64,000 bases of DNA. Origin: Inia geoffrensis (lineage: Eukaryota; Chordata; Mammalia; Artiodactyla; Iniidae). This document shows, piece after piece, positions 23,468 through 36,909 of this stretch. The first letter of the stretch is position 1. Every line of letters starts with the position of its first letter. Position numbers and translations under genes: made by a program. The notes below the pieces were generated by a model that was given only the letters and a program-made list of their open reading frames with translations, made no database searches and had not been told where the DNA came from. Location of the stretch: assembly GCA_036417435.1 (NCBI GenBank), contig CM070910.1, positions 13,705,501 through 13,769,500 of the forward strand, given 5' to 3'.

Positions 23468-23777
23468 GGTTTTGTTTTAATTTATTTATTTATTTTTGGC
23501 TGTGTTGGGTCTTCGTTGCTGCACGCAGGCTTTCTCTAGTTGCAGTGAGCTGGGGCAACTTTCTCATTGTAGTGGCTTCTCTTGTTGCAGAGCATGGGCT
23601 CTAGGCGTGCGGGCTTCAGTAGTTGTGGCTTGTGGTCTCTAGAGCGCAGGCTCAGTAGTTGTGGCACACGGGCTTAGGTGCTCCGTGGCATGTGGGATCT
23701 TTCCGGACCAGGCCTTGAACCAGTGTCCCCTGCATTGGCAGGCAGATTCCCAACCACTGCACCGCCAGGGAAGCCCA
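23468..23777 (-). mobile_element. CHR-type SINE, long form, full length
   Basis: The reverse tail (TTTA)n and 'ttggctgtgttgggtcttcg' lead through the body to 'accgccagggaagccc'. A perfect 10-bp TSD 'caacaggttt' lies at 23458-23467 and 23778-23787. Confidence 0.95.
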
Positions 23778-23789
23778 CAACAGGTTTTA

Positions 23790-25190
23790 TTCTTGGTAAA
23801 AAATAAAAAGCATCTCATTTTCCCCCATGATTGTGAATAGCCTTCCTAGCCAAAGTTTGATTTCATTTAAAGAAAAGACAAGAAAATCTCTTTTTAATGT
23901 ATGGAAGATTAGGATTGACAGTTGAAAGCTGGCATTTTATGTATTCCTCAATTTGTTCTTAAAAAGCCCTTCTTGTATAAAAAGATTAGTGTAAAACATA
24001 TTTGCTTTGCTCACAGTCTGTTTTCCGTAGATCTTTTGCTAATGCTCAATTATTAAGTCAAATTGTATCTCCATTTCCTCTGCTTGGTTTGAGTATTATC
24101 TACTCATCTTTACTGTTATTGGACTAAATAGGAATTAGATTTGGGGAAACGCAGAGACAAAGCCGGATTTTTCCACTGATTTTTGACAATCGGCTTCGGG
24201 AGAGTGTAAGATAATTTCCACACTTCCTCTAGCTCATTTCAGTAGGAAGGTCAAGAATATGGCCATCTGTTTTTATACTGGCTGTGACCCAAAGTATCTT
24301 GTCGAGGTTTTGAAAGCCCTTTGGTCTGTGTGTCATCGTGTCACTTGGAAATACCTGTGTCTTTTGGGGAGAGCCACCATTGCGTAGTAGTGATTCTTTA
24401 GTTACCCCTGACAAATTTAGGAATGTATACCTTAGAAGTTATTTTGTTGGAAAAATGACCAGAGACGTGAACACACTGAGTTGCAAAGGATTAATCATCA
24501 AGAACCTAGCGTATAATGTACTCTTGGGAATTGATTGAAACAAACAAAAAATAACGTCATATAACTATGTGAGAGAGTTGTCCTGTGCATAACAGAACTC
24601 AAAAATCAAAACCCGAGTATGTGCTAATAGCTCTGCAGAAAATGCCTACTAATCAGTTATTCTGTGTCTGTGCTGTGAGCTGTGGCACCCTAACATGTTG
24701 CCTCCTCTGGACCACCTGCAAATCCTCTTCTGCGTGACAATTTTTATTTATTTTGGATATACCCTAAAGCTACAGAATGTGAATATATATCAAAAACTGC
24801 TCACAGCAAACAGCTAATACAGATTAGATTTAACATTAGTAGAGAAAGACGGGTTGGTACATATTAAAAAAAAGGAAGGAAGGAAAACAAGAAGGAAAGA
24901 AAGAAAAGAAAAGAAAAGAAAAGAAAGGAAGGAAGAAAGAAAAAGAAACCACAGTAGGAACAATTAAATAGCTGACTGGCTACCAGAAAGACATGCACGG
25001 GCATGTTTGCCGATTAGTCAAGGTCCACTTTGTTCTTATTTGGTAGATTATGCAAGAGTCGTTTCCCAGAACATTATTGATAATGCGGCAGGAGTTATAA
25101 GAGAAACTTTGTTTAAACTGGGTATTTTTAAAGAGTTTATATTCACATCAGGCTGCTCAGATGGAGAGTAATGATAATATTAATAAAATT
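23790..25190. other. Unique intron sequence
   Basis: No gene or transposon is recognised. It contains the purine-rich simple repeat at 24866-24948. Confidence 0.5.
24866..24948. repeat. (AAGG/AAAG)n purine tract
   Basis: An all-purine stretch of over 60 bases (few interruptions) is made of AAGG and AAAAG units. Confidence 0.95.
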
Positions 25191-25194
25191 TACC

Positions 25195-25420
25195 ATAGAT
25201 TAAGTACTCATTATCTTCCAGGCCCTTTGCTGTATATTTTACACAGGTGTTGACCGTTTAACTCCCCAGCAACCCTGTGGGGTAGCTGTTACTACTTTCC
25301 CCATTTTAGAGCTAAGGAAACTGGTGCCCAGATAGGTTAAGAAACTTGCTCAAGGTCACACAGGTAGTAAGTGGTAGGAAACCTAGGCTGTTCTGACTCC
25401 ACAGAACATGTTTATTCCCA
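25195..25420 (-). mobile_element. MIR SINE relic
   Basis: Reverse MIR is well kept: 'actccccagcaaccctgtgg', 'ccccattttagagctaagga' and 'gctcaaggtcacacaggtag'. Confidence 0.88.
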
Positions 25421-25567
25421 TGACATTGCACTCTAAAAATGGAAAGACATCTTAGATGATGACTGATCTATATTGAGATGCAATGTCACTGCACTCTTGA
25501 CTGTTATAGGCAATTAACATAATGGCATTATACAAATATTTTAAGGATCTAAAGCACTGGGTTTTTA

Positions 25568-25922
25568 AAAAAAATAAATTTATTTTATTTATTTCATTTT
25601 TGGCTGCGTTGGGTTTTCGTTGATGCGCATGGGCTTTCTCTAGTTGCGGCGAGCAGGGGCTACTCTTGGTTGTGGTGCGTGGGCTTCTCATTGCAGTGGC
25701 TTCTCTTGTTGCAGAGCACGGGCTCTAGGCATGCAGGCTTCAGTAGTTGTGTCATGTGGGCTCAGTATTTGTGGCTTATGGGTTCTAGAGCAGAGGCTCA
25801 GTAGCTGTGGTGCACGGGCTTAGTTGCTCCGCAGCATGTGGGATCTTCCCGGACCAGGGCTTGAACCCGTGTCCCCTGCATTGGCAGGCAGATTCTTAAC
25901 CAGTGCGCCACTAGGGAAGCCC
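25568..25922 (-). mobile_element. CHR-type SINE, long form, full length
   Basis: The reverse long-form body runs from 'ttggctgcgttgggttttcg' to 'gccactagggaagcc'. An ~18-bp imperfect TSD ('ctaaag..tgg.ttttta') lies at 25549-25567 and 25923-25940. Confidence 0.93.
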
Positions 25923-26079
25923 CTAAAGAATTGGTTTTTAAACTTCGTTCGGGTAAGAGTCGCATGAGGAGTGTGTCTAAGCCTTGTCTGAGAGGTTCTC
26001 AAGCAGGGTTGAGCTTGGGGACACCTTTGCCATACAAAGGTGTTGACCCATTTCTTAGACACTCTCCAGAGTCATGTGC

Positions 26080-26146
26080 AAATATATAAATATATATATA
26101 TATGATGTGGATGTATATAGCTATGATATGTGATATATAAAAATAT

Positions 26147-26183
<37 letters not shown>
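26080..26183. repeat. (TA)n low-complexity tract
   Basis: Interrupted TA repeats end in a pure TA run at about 26151-26182. Confidence 0.95.
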
Positions 26184-26184
<1 letters not shown>

Positions 26185-27267
26185 CTCAACACAGTAGATA
26201 TTGTCTCTCTTCATTCTTCCCCTCTTCTGCGTTCTGCGGCTCAAGCTGTAATTACAAACTGGTGTCAATGTCCACTTTCACAGGTCGGAATCAGGAGATT
26301 CTTGCATCTGGGCCTTCTTGTCATTTCTTATTGAGAAGCTGTAATTGGTAAAGAGATGACTTGGAGCTTGGATGAATATCATTAAAGTTTTACCTTTTTC
26401 TTCTCTTCTTTTTTTTGTAAATTTAAAATATGTTCTGTGGTTCCAACAGGTGATACAGAGCTTCAGTGAGAGTCGACTGTGTTTGAAAATGAACCCGTTC
26501 TCTTTCTTAGTCATAGAACTCAGCCTTCTGGGATACATGTTATTTTAGGATAGGCAGGTGCTATTATCGCAATTAGTTTGTTAATCTTAGTCTGTTTTTT
26601 AAAAAAATGATTGACCTGATTCTCAAACATATGTATTAGAGTACTAGGGTAATGGACTTTTATAGGGAAATCCTCAGCAAATTCATACAGAAAAGTTATT
26701 ATTTATGAAAGTCCCAAGGTTCCATGCTTAACATTTTTTGAGGATGAGGTTTCTAAAAGCTTCCTGAACATTTATTTCCATATTCAAAATTGGAGAATGG
26801 TAGTTCGGGGCTATCAGAGAGAAGGAGAATTGTGAGAAATGGAATCCAACCTACTTTTTCATCCTTTCTCTGTAGTATAGTTTCCTAAACCACCTCTAAC
26901 TCACCCTTAGAAACTATTCCTTTCTTTATTTCTCATTACCAGAGGCAACTGAGCAAGGTGTTGTCTAATTAGAGCAACTGATGATGAGGTGTGAATAACA
27001 GAAAGACCTACCCTTCCCGTTAGGTGTTTACATTCCTGAAATGTTTATTAGACCAAAGACTTCTCCCTGCTTCAGAATTTGTGGCTGAGATATGCTTCGC
27101 TGATGTACTTTCCCTGCCTACTCTAGGAAGCCAAATGACTAGGAAGACACACCAACACACAAAACCCATTTAACACAAAACAACAAAGAGCAAAATTCAT
27201 GAATCCGCTTTATTTTATAGTTTTTGGCATTTCATTAATTGATTCTCTTTATCTCTGCTCTTTTCCG

Positions 27268-27479
27268 TTTTTTTTTTTTTTTTTTCTGTGGTACACAGGC
27301 CTCTCACTCTTGTGGCCTCTCCCGTTGCGGGGCACAGCCTCCGGACGCGCAGGCTCAGCCGCCATGGCTCACGGGCCCAGCCGCTCCGCGGCATGTGAGA
27401 TCTTCCCGGACCGGGGCACGAACCCGTGTGCCCTGCGTCAGCAGGCGGACTCTCAACCACTGCGCCACCAGGGAAGGCC
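27268..27479 (-). mobile_element. CHR-type SINE, short form
   Basis: A T run is followed by the reverse short-form body ending 'gccaccagggaaggcc'. The flanks 'ctcttttccgttt' and 'ctcttcccttttaa' may be an eroded TSD. Confidence 0.92.
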
Positions 27480-27481
27480 TA

Positions 27482-28914
27482 TTCTCTTCCCTTTTAAGTG
27501 AACTCTTCAACCCCTGGCAGCAAGTGAGCTGTCCTTAGGGAAAGACTTTTCCTTCAGCTCATCTCATAAGAAGGGAACAGGCATTCTTTCTTCTCTTGTT
27601 AGGATAAAAAGGTATATACATGTAAAAATTAAATATATTTTCCCCTTCATCCTGCAGCTCTTATGAAATGTCTTTGAAGGACTGTAGGTGTGTGGCTCTA
27701 GCTTCAGGGATGCTGCAGGATTCACGCACACACATGTATACACTTCATTTTCTAAGGAATCTCAGAGCTTTCTTGTTTCTGCGCAGTGAGTTTTCCTTTC
27801 TTCTTTTGATTTTCTTTTCTGATGTGCCATCTAAACTAGAGTTCATTGACGAGGCCGTTGTTTAAAAAGCAAGACTAGCAGTGGGTACTTGGTTTCCCAT
27901 TCTTAAGCAATCTCAGAAGACCAGAAAACAGCCTTTGCATTAGGTATATTGGGTTAAGAGGAACCTCAGAACTGAACACATTGTAAGGTAAAGTTTGCTG
28001 GTTAAATTCATTGCAACTAGGTAGCTGAGATAAATTGTCAATTGAAAAAAAATCTCTGTATTCTTAGATGGGTCCCAAAAGTTCCAATTAAGAGACAGAT
28101 TAAAGAAGTAATTTGATTTCTGAGCTAGACCCTTCCCTTCTCCTAGTTTTCCAACCACAGGGCTGAAAATCACCTTGTTCATCCCTTCCTGAGACTGGGC
28201 AGAGAGGTCTCACACAAATTCCTCCAGGTCGGGGCTTCATCAGGGAGAGGGTCCTGGGTAGCCACTTACTTGCTGACAATCTCCATACCGCTGTGGGGAG
28301 GAGTTGGTTTTTTTCCTTTTCAGTGATGCGGGCAACACAGGAAAGATTTCTTTCCTTGATACTGGGGACTGAACCTTCCGAGACAGCTCTTTACGAATTT
28401 GTAGGAGGAAATGGATCTCATCTTTTCAGTTGCCTCTGATTGGAGGAAGAGTTACTAGCGTCTGTGAGTCTGACTTTCTGGTGGGAGCAGGTGAAACACA
28501 CCGCCCATCCCAAATTTGCTTGAGGTGAAGGAAGAGAAAGACGCAGCACCATTCCTTGCGCTGTGAGGAGACACTAAAGTTTCAAGATGGCCTCAGTGAG
28601 TCCAGCTCCTAGAGATGCTAAGGCTGGGCCTCCCCAAAAGTTTCGGGTTGACAACTTTGTTCTTCAACAACCTCTTTGTTTTCCATGGGCCTCAGTGACT
28701 TCCTCATCTACCTGATCCTAAGTGCACAGGTAACTCCCGGGTTATTCTGTGCTTATGAAAGGAGCTGAAAATTATACACAGAGTTGGAAGAGCACACATT
28801 TGGAATGTGGGAGAGTACATGTTATACAGGTTTTGAACAATCAAATATCTATATAAAACAGGGAAAGTAAGAATACTTTAACTTTTATATTATCATGTTT
28901 AGTCTTGAGCAAGG
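27482..28914. other. Unique intron sequence
   Basis: No gene or transposon is recognised. 28200-28760 has somewhat higher G+C than the surroundings but no CpG clustering, TATA box or exon that I can support. Confidence 0.45.
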
Positions 28915-28926
28915 GTTGTTAAAAAT

Positions 28927-29159
28927 AGGGCTTCCCTGGTGGCGCAGTGGTTGAGAGTCCACCTGCCGATGCAGGGGACACGGGTTCGTGCCCCGGTCCA
29001 GGAGGATCCCACATGCTGTGGAGCGGCTGGGCCCGTGAGCCATGGCCGCTGAGCCTGCGCGCCCGGAGCCTGTGCTCCGCAACCGGAGAGGCCACAACAG
29101 TGAGAGGCCCGCATACAGCAAAAAACAAAAAACAAAACAAAACAAACAAACAAAAAAGA
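28927..29159 (+). mobile_element. CHR-type SINE, short form, full length
   Basis: The sense body starts at 'gggcttccctggtggcgcag' and has a B box at 'gggttcgtgcc'. It ends in a degenerate (CAAAA)n tail. A perfect 12-bp TSD 'gttgttaaaaat' lies at 28915-28926 and 29160-29171. Confidence 0.95.
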
Positions 29160-29884
29160 GTTGTTAAAAATGGAGAGAAACTATAAAACTGTATTTTCTA
29201 TTTATGTTGCTGTGACTTCATGATAATTCATTTAGTTTTTGTTAATGACTAAATAATTGAAGAATTCAGTGGGGTTGTCAGACAGGGTTTAGACAACGCT
29301 GAAATAATTACTAGACTTGCACTTTTTGTTTTAAAATTATTTCAGTAACAAAATTGTGAATCAGAAGAGTGACTATTAATAGACTGAAATCACTAAGTAC
29401 ACATCTTGATGACAGGCTAAGATCGTATTTTTATCACTTATAAATTAATGAAGGGTTGTTTATTTCGTCAAAGTAGGGCCTCAAGCCATGTTTCCACAGC
29501 TGCTTTATTAGCATAGAAAGCCAAACAAACACATCTTTCCCATCAATGAGATGAGTTTTCCATTCCCAGATTGTTTTAGACTGAGCATAAGAATTTGCAC
29601 TGCGAGGCTTACCTCCAAGAAGATCCTTGAATTATGTATGGCCCTCGACTGTCAGAGTATTTGAGAGTATTTTGGATGCAGCCTGTGAATATTGTTTTCT
29701 TCCTCTCTCCTGTTCTTAGCATTCCTAACACCGATTACTAACCTATGTTTCTATTACAGCTATGCAAATTAACGTCATTTTTGATAGTGTAATTATTATT
29801 TAAAAAATTTTTTTTTTAACTTGGTCTTTTCCCTTTTAAAATAAAGAGTTATTTATTTTTTAATTTTTATTTAACAATACAGTT

Positions 29885-30085
29885 AGACTGTATGCTAAGC
29901 ACTGTTTTGTATGCTTTTTTGGGTATTATGTTATCTTCCTAGCAACCTTATGAGGCAGGTGGTATTACTATCCCCATTTTACAGATGAGGAAACTGAAAG
30001 GTGGAGAGTCTTAAGTAACGGGCCCAAGAGGTGGAGCTGGAACTTAGACCAGGCATTTTGGATACATGCTGTTAACTACTGTGCC
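29885..30085 (-). mobile_element. MIR SINE relic
   Basis: Reverse MIR core 'ccccattttacagatgagga' is intact, with flanking 'cctagcaaccttatgaggca' and 'ggaacttagaccagg'. Confidence 0.9.
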
Positions 30086-30109
30086 AGAGTTTCGTATAGC
30101 TTATGATCC

Positions 30110-30270
30110 ATGTGGTGATTCCCACACTTGACTGTACATAAGAATCACCCGGAAGTCTTGTTAAACCAGGTTGCTGATCAGATTCTGTAGGTCTGAATTA
30201 GAGCTGGGGAATGTATATTTCTAACAAGTTCCCAGGTGATGTTGTGAAGGCACTTTAAGAACCACTGAAC
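30110..30270. mobile_element. MER5A-like hAT-Charlie relic
   Basis: Blocks 'cataagaatcaccc', 'ttgttaaaccaggttgctga' and 'tctaacaagttcccaggtga' end in 'aagaaccactgaa'. They match the layout of MER5-type non-autonomous DNA transposons. Confidence 0.7.
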
Positions 30271-31127
30271 TATCATCATACTGAGACCACGGGAAATAAA
30301 TAGCTAATTTATTAATGTTGCTTAAGCTTCATTATAATAATTGAAAATATTAGCTTTTAGAAATAGGAGCTCTTTGCAGCTCAAAATCTTTCTGCTTAAA
30401 AATTACCCCTGGAATTCATGCTTATCTCATGCTTAAACTCCACTTTTTATTTAAGTAATTGCAAGGCTTATTTCACATGTTCTAAAAGCCATTTTGTGAA
30501 TTGCTGATTTATATCTTTGCTTAACAACATAATAGGATTTAAAGGTTTTTTTCATTGATTTCATTTAAAATATTTGGTATTATATTTTGGGCAAGTATTT
30601 TCCCCATATGCTCTTTGACTTTAATTATGGTTATGATTTGTTGATTGTGCATTTTTTATTTTTATGCAATGATATCTCTCCCTCTTCTGTTACTTTTAGG
30701 CCTCGAATATCTTTCTTCATTTAGTAAACATAGATATTGATGCATTTTTCTGGTAGTTGTTATAGTTGCCTTATTTTCTTTAATTCCCTAACCAGCTGTA
30801 ATTTGTTTTGGGGCAAAGTGAGGCTGTAAATGGATTTTTCTGTTTAATTTGCCTCTGATTGTCCTTTGTCCACTCACTAAGTAATCTTTCTCATTTTTAA
30901 ATAGTCTAGAGTCACTTTCAGGACTGGGTATTCCATTCCATTCTGTGGTTTGTTCCCTCTCTGTTATCATGCTGTTTGAATTAATTGAGCTCTTTATTGT
31001 ATTTTAATATTTGGTAGGGTGAGACTCCGGCTCTCCTCATCACTATGTTTATCTTTTATAACCAAGACTATCTTTGTTAAGGAGTCGGATCTCTCTCCTT
31101 TTTTTCCAGAAAGCAGGTAGGAAGCTG

Positions 31128-31345
31128 GTTTTTTTTTGTTTGTTTTTTTTTTTGTGGTACGCAGGCCTCTCACTGATGTGGCCTCTCCTATTGCGGAGCA
31201 CAGGCTCCAGACGCGCAGGCTCAGCGGCCATGGCTCACGGGCCCAGCCGCTCTGCGGCATGTGGGATCCTCCCGGACCGGGACACGAACCCGTGTCCCCT
31301 GCATCGGCAGGCGGACTCCCAACCACTGCGCCACCAGGCAAGCCC
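31128..31345 (-). mobile_element. CHR-type SINE, short form, full length
   Basis: T-rich reverse tail with (TTTG) interruptions, then the short-form body to 'ccaccaggcaagccc'. A 9-bp TSD 'aggaagctg' lies at 31119-31127 and 31346-31354. Confidence 0.95.
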
Positions 31346-31354
31346 AGGAAGCTG

Positions 31355-32210
31355 TTTTTTTTGACAACTCGGTAAACATCACTAACTTCTTGGATTTTGG
31401 AGAAATATCTATAGATTCAAGGCAACTGTTATAATAACTACTTGGCATTGGTACAGCAGGAGACTTTCAGTTAGTAAAACGTCATGAAGAAGAAAAAATA
31501 TTCTTTTATCCTTCCCTGTTGCCTTTGCTTCAAGGAATGGTAAGAAGGGAGGCAAAGAATTCAGTAGAGGTGTTCGAAGTACCTGTTATATATACTTCAC
31601 CATAGGCTTGTAGAACAATCCACTAATAAAGGTCTTTGCCATTCAAGAAAACTATGAATTATGTAGGTTAGGCAAACAAAAGAATGTACACTTTTATATT
31701 ATTATGAGAAAGGAAAATCTATTTCATTGACAAAGAGTTAGCATGGTTTGGTTAATATTTAAAATAATGTGTAGGAAACCAAATGACACTTTATAGCACC
31801 ACAAAAAACACCAAGAGATTGTTTTTCTACCACTGAGATTATAGCCTTAAATGATGAAGAGTCTCTCATAACTGCATTTGTTTGTGAAATTAATATTTGA
31901 GTCAGGCCAAGCTCTGTGTGGAGTGATGCTGTAAGGACATGTTGCTGAAAATGAGCCTGTGGTTTCTCTTCCTGCCTGATGTCCATTTGGCATCCACACT
32001 CTTTTGATAATTCCACTAAGCCTTATCCTAGAGTGCCGTGAATTGGAGGTGTACTGCCAAAAATGCTATTTTAACCACGCTTTTAGTATAATTTGAAAGG
32101 CGATGAATGGGACTTGGTTTGACTCCGAATCTGTATTTTCCTGCTCTTGTGTCTTCCTGGGCCCCTTTTTCACTTCCTTCCTATCACACTTCTTTGTTGT
32201 AGCTATTTTT
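31355..32210. other. Unique intron sequence
   Basis: Nothing is recognised. Confidence 0.5.
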
Positions 32211-32223
32211 TAACGTGGATTTT

Positions 32224-32582
32224 GTTTTTTATAAATTTATTTATTTTCTGTATTTATTTTTGGCTGCATTGGGTCTTCATTGCTGCACGCGGGCTTTCCC
32301 TAGTTGCGGCGTGTGAGGGCTACTCTTGGTTGTGGTGTGTGGCCTTCTCACTGTGGTGCCTTCTCTTGTTGCGGAGCATGGGCTCTAGGCACGCGGGCTT
32401 CAGTAGTTGTGGCACGTGGGCTCAGTAGTTGTGGCTCGCGGGCTCTAGAGCACAGGCTCAGTAGTTGTGGCGCACGGGCTTAGTTGCTCCGCAGCATGTG
32501 GGATCCTCCCGGACCAGGGCTCGAACTGGTGTCCCCTGCATTGGCAAGAGGATTCTTAACCACTGCATCACCATGGAAGCCC
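32224..32582 (-). mobile_element. CHR-type SINE, long form, full length
   Basis: The reverse long-form body runs from 'ttggctgcattgggtcttc' to 'tcaccatggaagcc'. A perfect 13-bp TSD 'taacgtggatttt' lies at 32211-32223 and 32583-32595. Confidence 0.95.
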
Positions 32583-32784
32583 TAACGTGGATTTTTTCTT
32601 TTCCTCCATGTTGGTATTGTTTCTTACTGAAAAGAAACAATATTGCCCTTGACAGTGCAAACTGAAAATAAAAGGGAATGTCATGCTGGTTGCTTGTTCC
32701 AGCTAGAGCAGAGAGAACATGTTATTCTCAAACAAACCAGCATCTTTGTCTTGCCTACCTCTTTCCCTATTGCCCTTTCTCTCT

Positions 32785-33305
32785 GTTTTTTAAAAAATTT
32801 TTAATTGAAGTATAATTGTATAATATTATATAAGTTACAGGTGTATAATATAGTGATTCACAATTTTTAAAGGTTATACTCCATTTATAGTTATTATACA
32901 ATATTGACTATATTTTCTGTGTTGTACAGTATATCCTTGTAGCTTATTTTATACCTAATAATTTATACCTCTTAATTCCCTACCCCTATACTGCCCCTCC
33001 CCGCTTTCCTCTCCTCCTGGTAATCACTAGTTTGTTCTCTATATCTGTGAGTCTACTTCTTTTTTCTTATATTCACTAGTTTGTTGTATTTTTTGGATTC
33101 CACATATAAGCAACATCCTACAGTATTTGTCTTTCTCTGTCTGGCTTATTTCACTAAGCATAATGCCCTCTGAGTCCATCTGTGTTACTGCAAATGGCAA
33201 AATTTCATTCTTTTTGATAGTTGAGTAGTATTACGTTGTATATATATCCCACGTCTTCTTTATCCATTCATCTGCTGATGGACCCTTGGGTTGCAGCAAC
33301 TGAAG
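32785..33305 (-). mobile_element. L1 3' end, 5'-truncated, with TSD
   Basis: The plus strand is the reverse of an L1 3'UTR and ORF2 end ('ttaattgaagtataattgta' to 'cttctttatccattcatctg'). A perfect 14-bp TSD 'tgccctttctctct' lies at 32771-32784 and 33306-33319. Confidence 0.92.
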
Positions 33306-33436
33306 TGCCCTTTCTCTCTTATCTCAATGGGCTGGGTTGCTTAACTCTGGGTTGCCATGTGCACCACAAGTTCAAGCTTTGGGAGCAATAAAAGAAAATG
33401 GAAGCTGCTATGTTTGCATGATGTTTCTTCCCCTTC

Positions 33437-33482
33437 CACACACACGCACGTGCACACACACACACGCACACACACACACACA
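33437..33482. repeat. Interrupted (CA)n microsatellite
   Basis: CA runs are broken by CG steps; the longest pure run is at the 3' end. Confidence 0.95.
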
Positions 33483-33974
33483 GCCGTACTGTTGGAGGGG
33501 AAGATACTTTTCTGGGATGTGAAGGGGCTAAGTTTACAAGGTTAGGTTTAAGATCCGTGTCTTCTTCCTCTGTTCTCGGTACCCTCTTTTGCCCCCCACG
33601 ACCCCCCAAGTCATCAATATACCTAGTCAGCACCTTGCACATAATTTGTTTTCAGTAGATCTTTCTTAAAGTCAATTAAGAAACTCGGTGCTCCTTTAGG
33701 ACTACAAACCCTGTTTAACCTAACTTCATTCCCACAGTTCTTTGCCCTTAGTCAGCACTGAGGCACTGCTTACGGAATGGAAATAAGGTTTAAATGAGAA
33801 ATTTGAAAGGATAAGACATCCTATTTGTAAATCTATTGTTAATTTTTTTCATCTTATTTCTTTTCTACCATTGCTTAGAAATATATCCTTCCTTAGAGTT
33901 GTTTTATTTTTTTCTTTCATCAAGGCAAGTGTCTGAATAAGAGGACATTTTTAAGGGATATAAAGTTTAGCCAC

Positions 33975-34145
33975 CTAATTAAATCATTACAGTGCTGCTG
34001 TAGGGCTTGTGTAACTATTTTCATCTCTATTTTACATATGAGTCAACTGAGGCATAAAACGGCTGAGTCACCTTTTCAAGGTCTCACAGTGAATGTTGAT
34101 GCTGGGATTCCAAATCAGGTCGTTTTTACTCCCAGAGCCCAAAAT
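33975..34145 (-). mobile_element. MIR SINE relic
   Basis: Reverse MIR blocks: 'atgagtcaactgaggcata', 'aggtctcacagtgaatg' and 'gctgggattccaaatcaggt'. Confidence 0.75.
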
Positions 34146-34149
34146 TTAC

Positions 34150-35359
34150 TTCTGAGAAAATTGATTATTCCATTTTTGCCTCTACTGAACTGTAGGGATT
34201 TTTTTCTAAGCCATGGTAATAGCCAGCATTCTTTATAAACAAACTTTTGGGATTAACAAATTTTATATCACAGTAAACATTTGTTACTCTAAATGGGATA
34301 GAAAAATGAAAACAATCCCGTTGCTAATTTTGTTGTGTCGCTTAACAGGCATGAGTCTGGCCACAACTGTTTTCTATTTTGCCTCGAAATCCCAGGTCAA
34401 GGAATTTTTTTATTCTAGCCTGCAGAGACCCACAAATCTGTAAACATTTCTTCCTTGGGGATCTAGTCTTAAACTGCCTTAGGAAGCACAACATGGAACC
34501 TTTGAAATACTCTTTGTGGATTCTTGCACGTGTATTTGTTTATTTTTCGTGTGACTTTAAAGTAAAGCCACATGAAAAATAATGTATTTAAATAATGTAA
34601 AATCTTTCCAATATTGTTTGCATATATATATATTTAAAAGCAGTGTGACTTCCTTAGCAACTTGTTATAATGTGTATTTCTAATATGGTAATTATAACTT
34701 TTAATATTATAGTGTTCCACAACATTAGACATTTGGAAAAGAATCCAGCAAACTCAAAGAACAAATTAGAAATAAACCAGATTATATCTTGTATAAATAT
34801 AACTATGAGAAACTAAATGCCAATGTAATATTGTTTACAAAGGATTCATTGAATTTCTCTCAGATTCTAAAATTAAAACTTTACGTATATATCTAAGGTT
34901 AAAATTGGGGACTTGGAATAAATTGAATGATTTTTTTCAATTAAAAAAGCCTTTAAAGTTATTAAGATTTTAGCATAATAAGAATGCCTCAATTCCTAAA
35001 CGCTGACTGAAAAAGGTGTCATTGTTTTTCCCCTGAAAATGCGTCTGAAGCACTTTTTATAAATCGATGTGAAAACTGTCTTTGTGGAAACCCTGGCATT
35101 AGGGAGCAGTGCATGTGGTCAGTAAGCAGGGGGTAAAGCTAAAAAATGAGAGAAGAGTATGCTTTTATAGAGGGGTTGCTATAGGGATACATTAAGGACA
35201 GTGCTGCAAGGAGAGTTGAAAGTTCCCTTGGTGAAAGCTGTGTTTGGTTTAGATACTGATTGAATTGGGACAACTCCCAAAAGCCACCATTAAAGGTAGA
35301 ATATGATAAAAACAACCTTCAAGACTCCTGGTGCGATAAAAGGTATTATTGTTGTTGCC

Positions 35360-35409
<50 letters not shown>

Positions 35410-36900
35410 CTTTCTTCTGATGTAATTCCAGTCTGGATCCCTGGTACAAAAAACTGATATTATGTAGAGAATATTTTAAAACAACTCAAGTGAAATATTT
35501 TTTTTTCTTCCTATTTTATCTGAACCTGAAACTGATAGAAGTGAAACGAATACTACTGATTTATGCTCATGATTTTGGGAAACCTAAAACCATTTAGTGA
35601 AATGGTTATTCACTAAACCATTTATAGTGAAAGCCTGAATTGTGAAAGTTTGCTAGGAATGCTAAGATAAAAGCCAAATTTTAAAACAGAAATGTAGATG
35701 ATTTACATTTAAGTATTTTTAAGAGGTGGTTTCTAAAAGTTAAGACATCAGTGTTATAAGCGTTTATGATAGAGCTAAATATCTTCAAATCAGTGACCAA
35801 AATATTCTTGAAGCCTCAATCTCAAGTTAAAAATTTGTCATAGTCTCTTATGGCTTATTTTGTTTTTTTACTTCCAGTTTTATTATTTTTAAATTCTAAT
35901 TTTAAAAGTCCACTGACATATCTTTATGTGAATGTAATGGAGTTCTTTCATCATATTTTTAATTTTGTTTTTAGACTTCTTATAAAATATGAGGATGACT
36001 CAAAATTTCTCCTCCTTACTGTTGTGTGTAGATTCTAGAGGATGGTAGCCAGATGCACCCAGCTTTGCTTCTAGAATCCTAACCATTTTTCCTCAGTGGT
36101 GACCCCGCAAAACATACTTAGGTAGCTGTGCCATTTTACTTACCTGATGTAAGTAAAGCGTAGATACAGTAGAAAGTCTTATGCTGGTGTTCAGCTACCT
36201 GGAATATACTGTTAATAAATTCCTCTTGATATATGTTCTGGTAATTTCCAAAGTTTTATATAAAATGTACCATGCATTTTTATAGCTGATTGAAACTTGG
36301 AATCTGGTGTTTGGTTATATATAAAAATACAGAAATCTTACATTTTTATATACATTTACCAAAACATATGTTTCCTTTATCTAAAAAATAACTTTTATTT
36401 AATTCTGATTGTTCTGAGTTTCCTTGAAATAATTCAGTCGAAATAGTGCATTTATTTATATTTATACCAATTTAAAATATTGGGCGGTGGGGTGGAGAAA
36501 GTGAACAGAAACCTCTTTGCCTTTTCCCAAGGATATAATTAAAAGAACCATATCAAAAAAGTACAATAGCTTCTTTTTATATTGGGACAGTCTTTATTCT
36601 CCTTATTACCTCTTCCTAAGATCTCTCGTCATATTCCCTCCTTACCTCCCTTCCCATCTGTGCATATATGGAAGTCAGGTCTTCCTCTTTTCTGGACGTT
36701 TTAAACTCGTTTACCTTCAGGTGATTTGAGATGTGGCTGGTTTAAGAAGATTGCGAGTAATGAATCCGTGGAAAACTGGGAAATGTTAAGTCACACCTAA
36801 AAACACTCAAATTGAAATGTTTCCTTAGAATGTTGCTGGTGAAAGAAAACACATTTTGGGCTCAGATTTCTGCCCACATGCCACTACTTGGCAACTCTTT
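34150..36900. other. AT-rich unique intron sequence
   Basis: No gene or transposon is recognised. A GT microsatellite (35362-35406) is the only clear repeat. Confidence 0.5.
35362..35406. repeat. (GT)n microsatellite, ~22 units
   Basis: This is an uninterrupted GT run. Confidence 0.98.
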
Positions 36901-36909
36901 CTTTCTTTT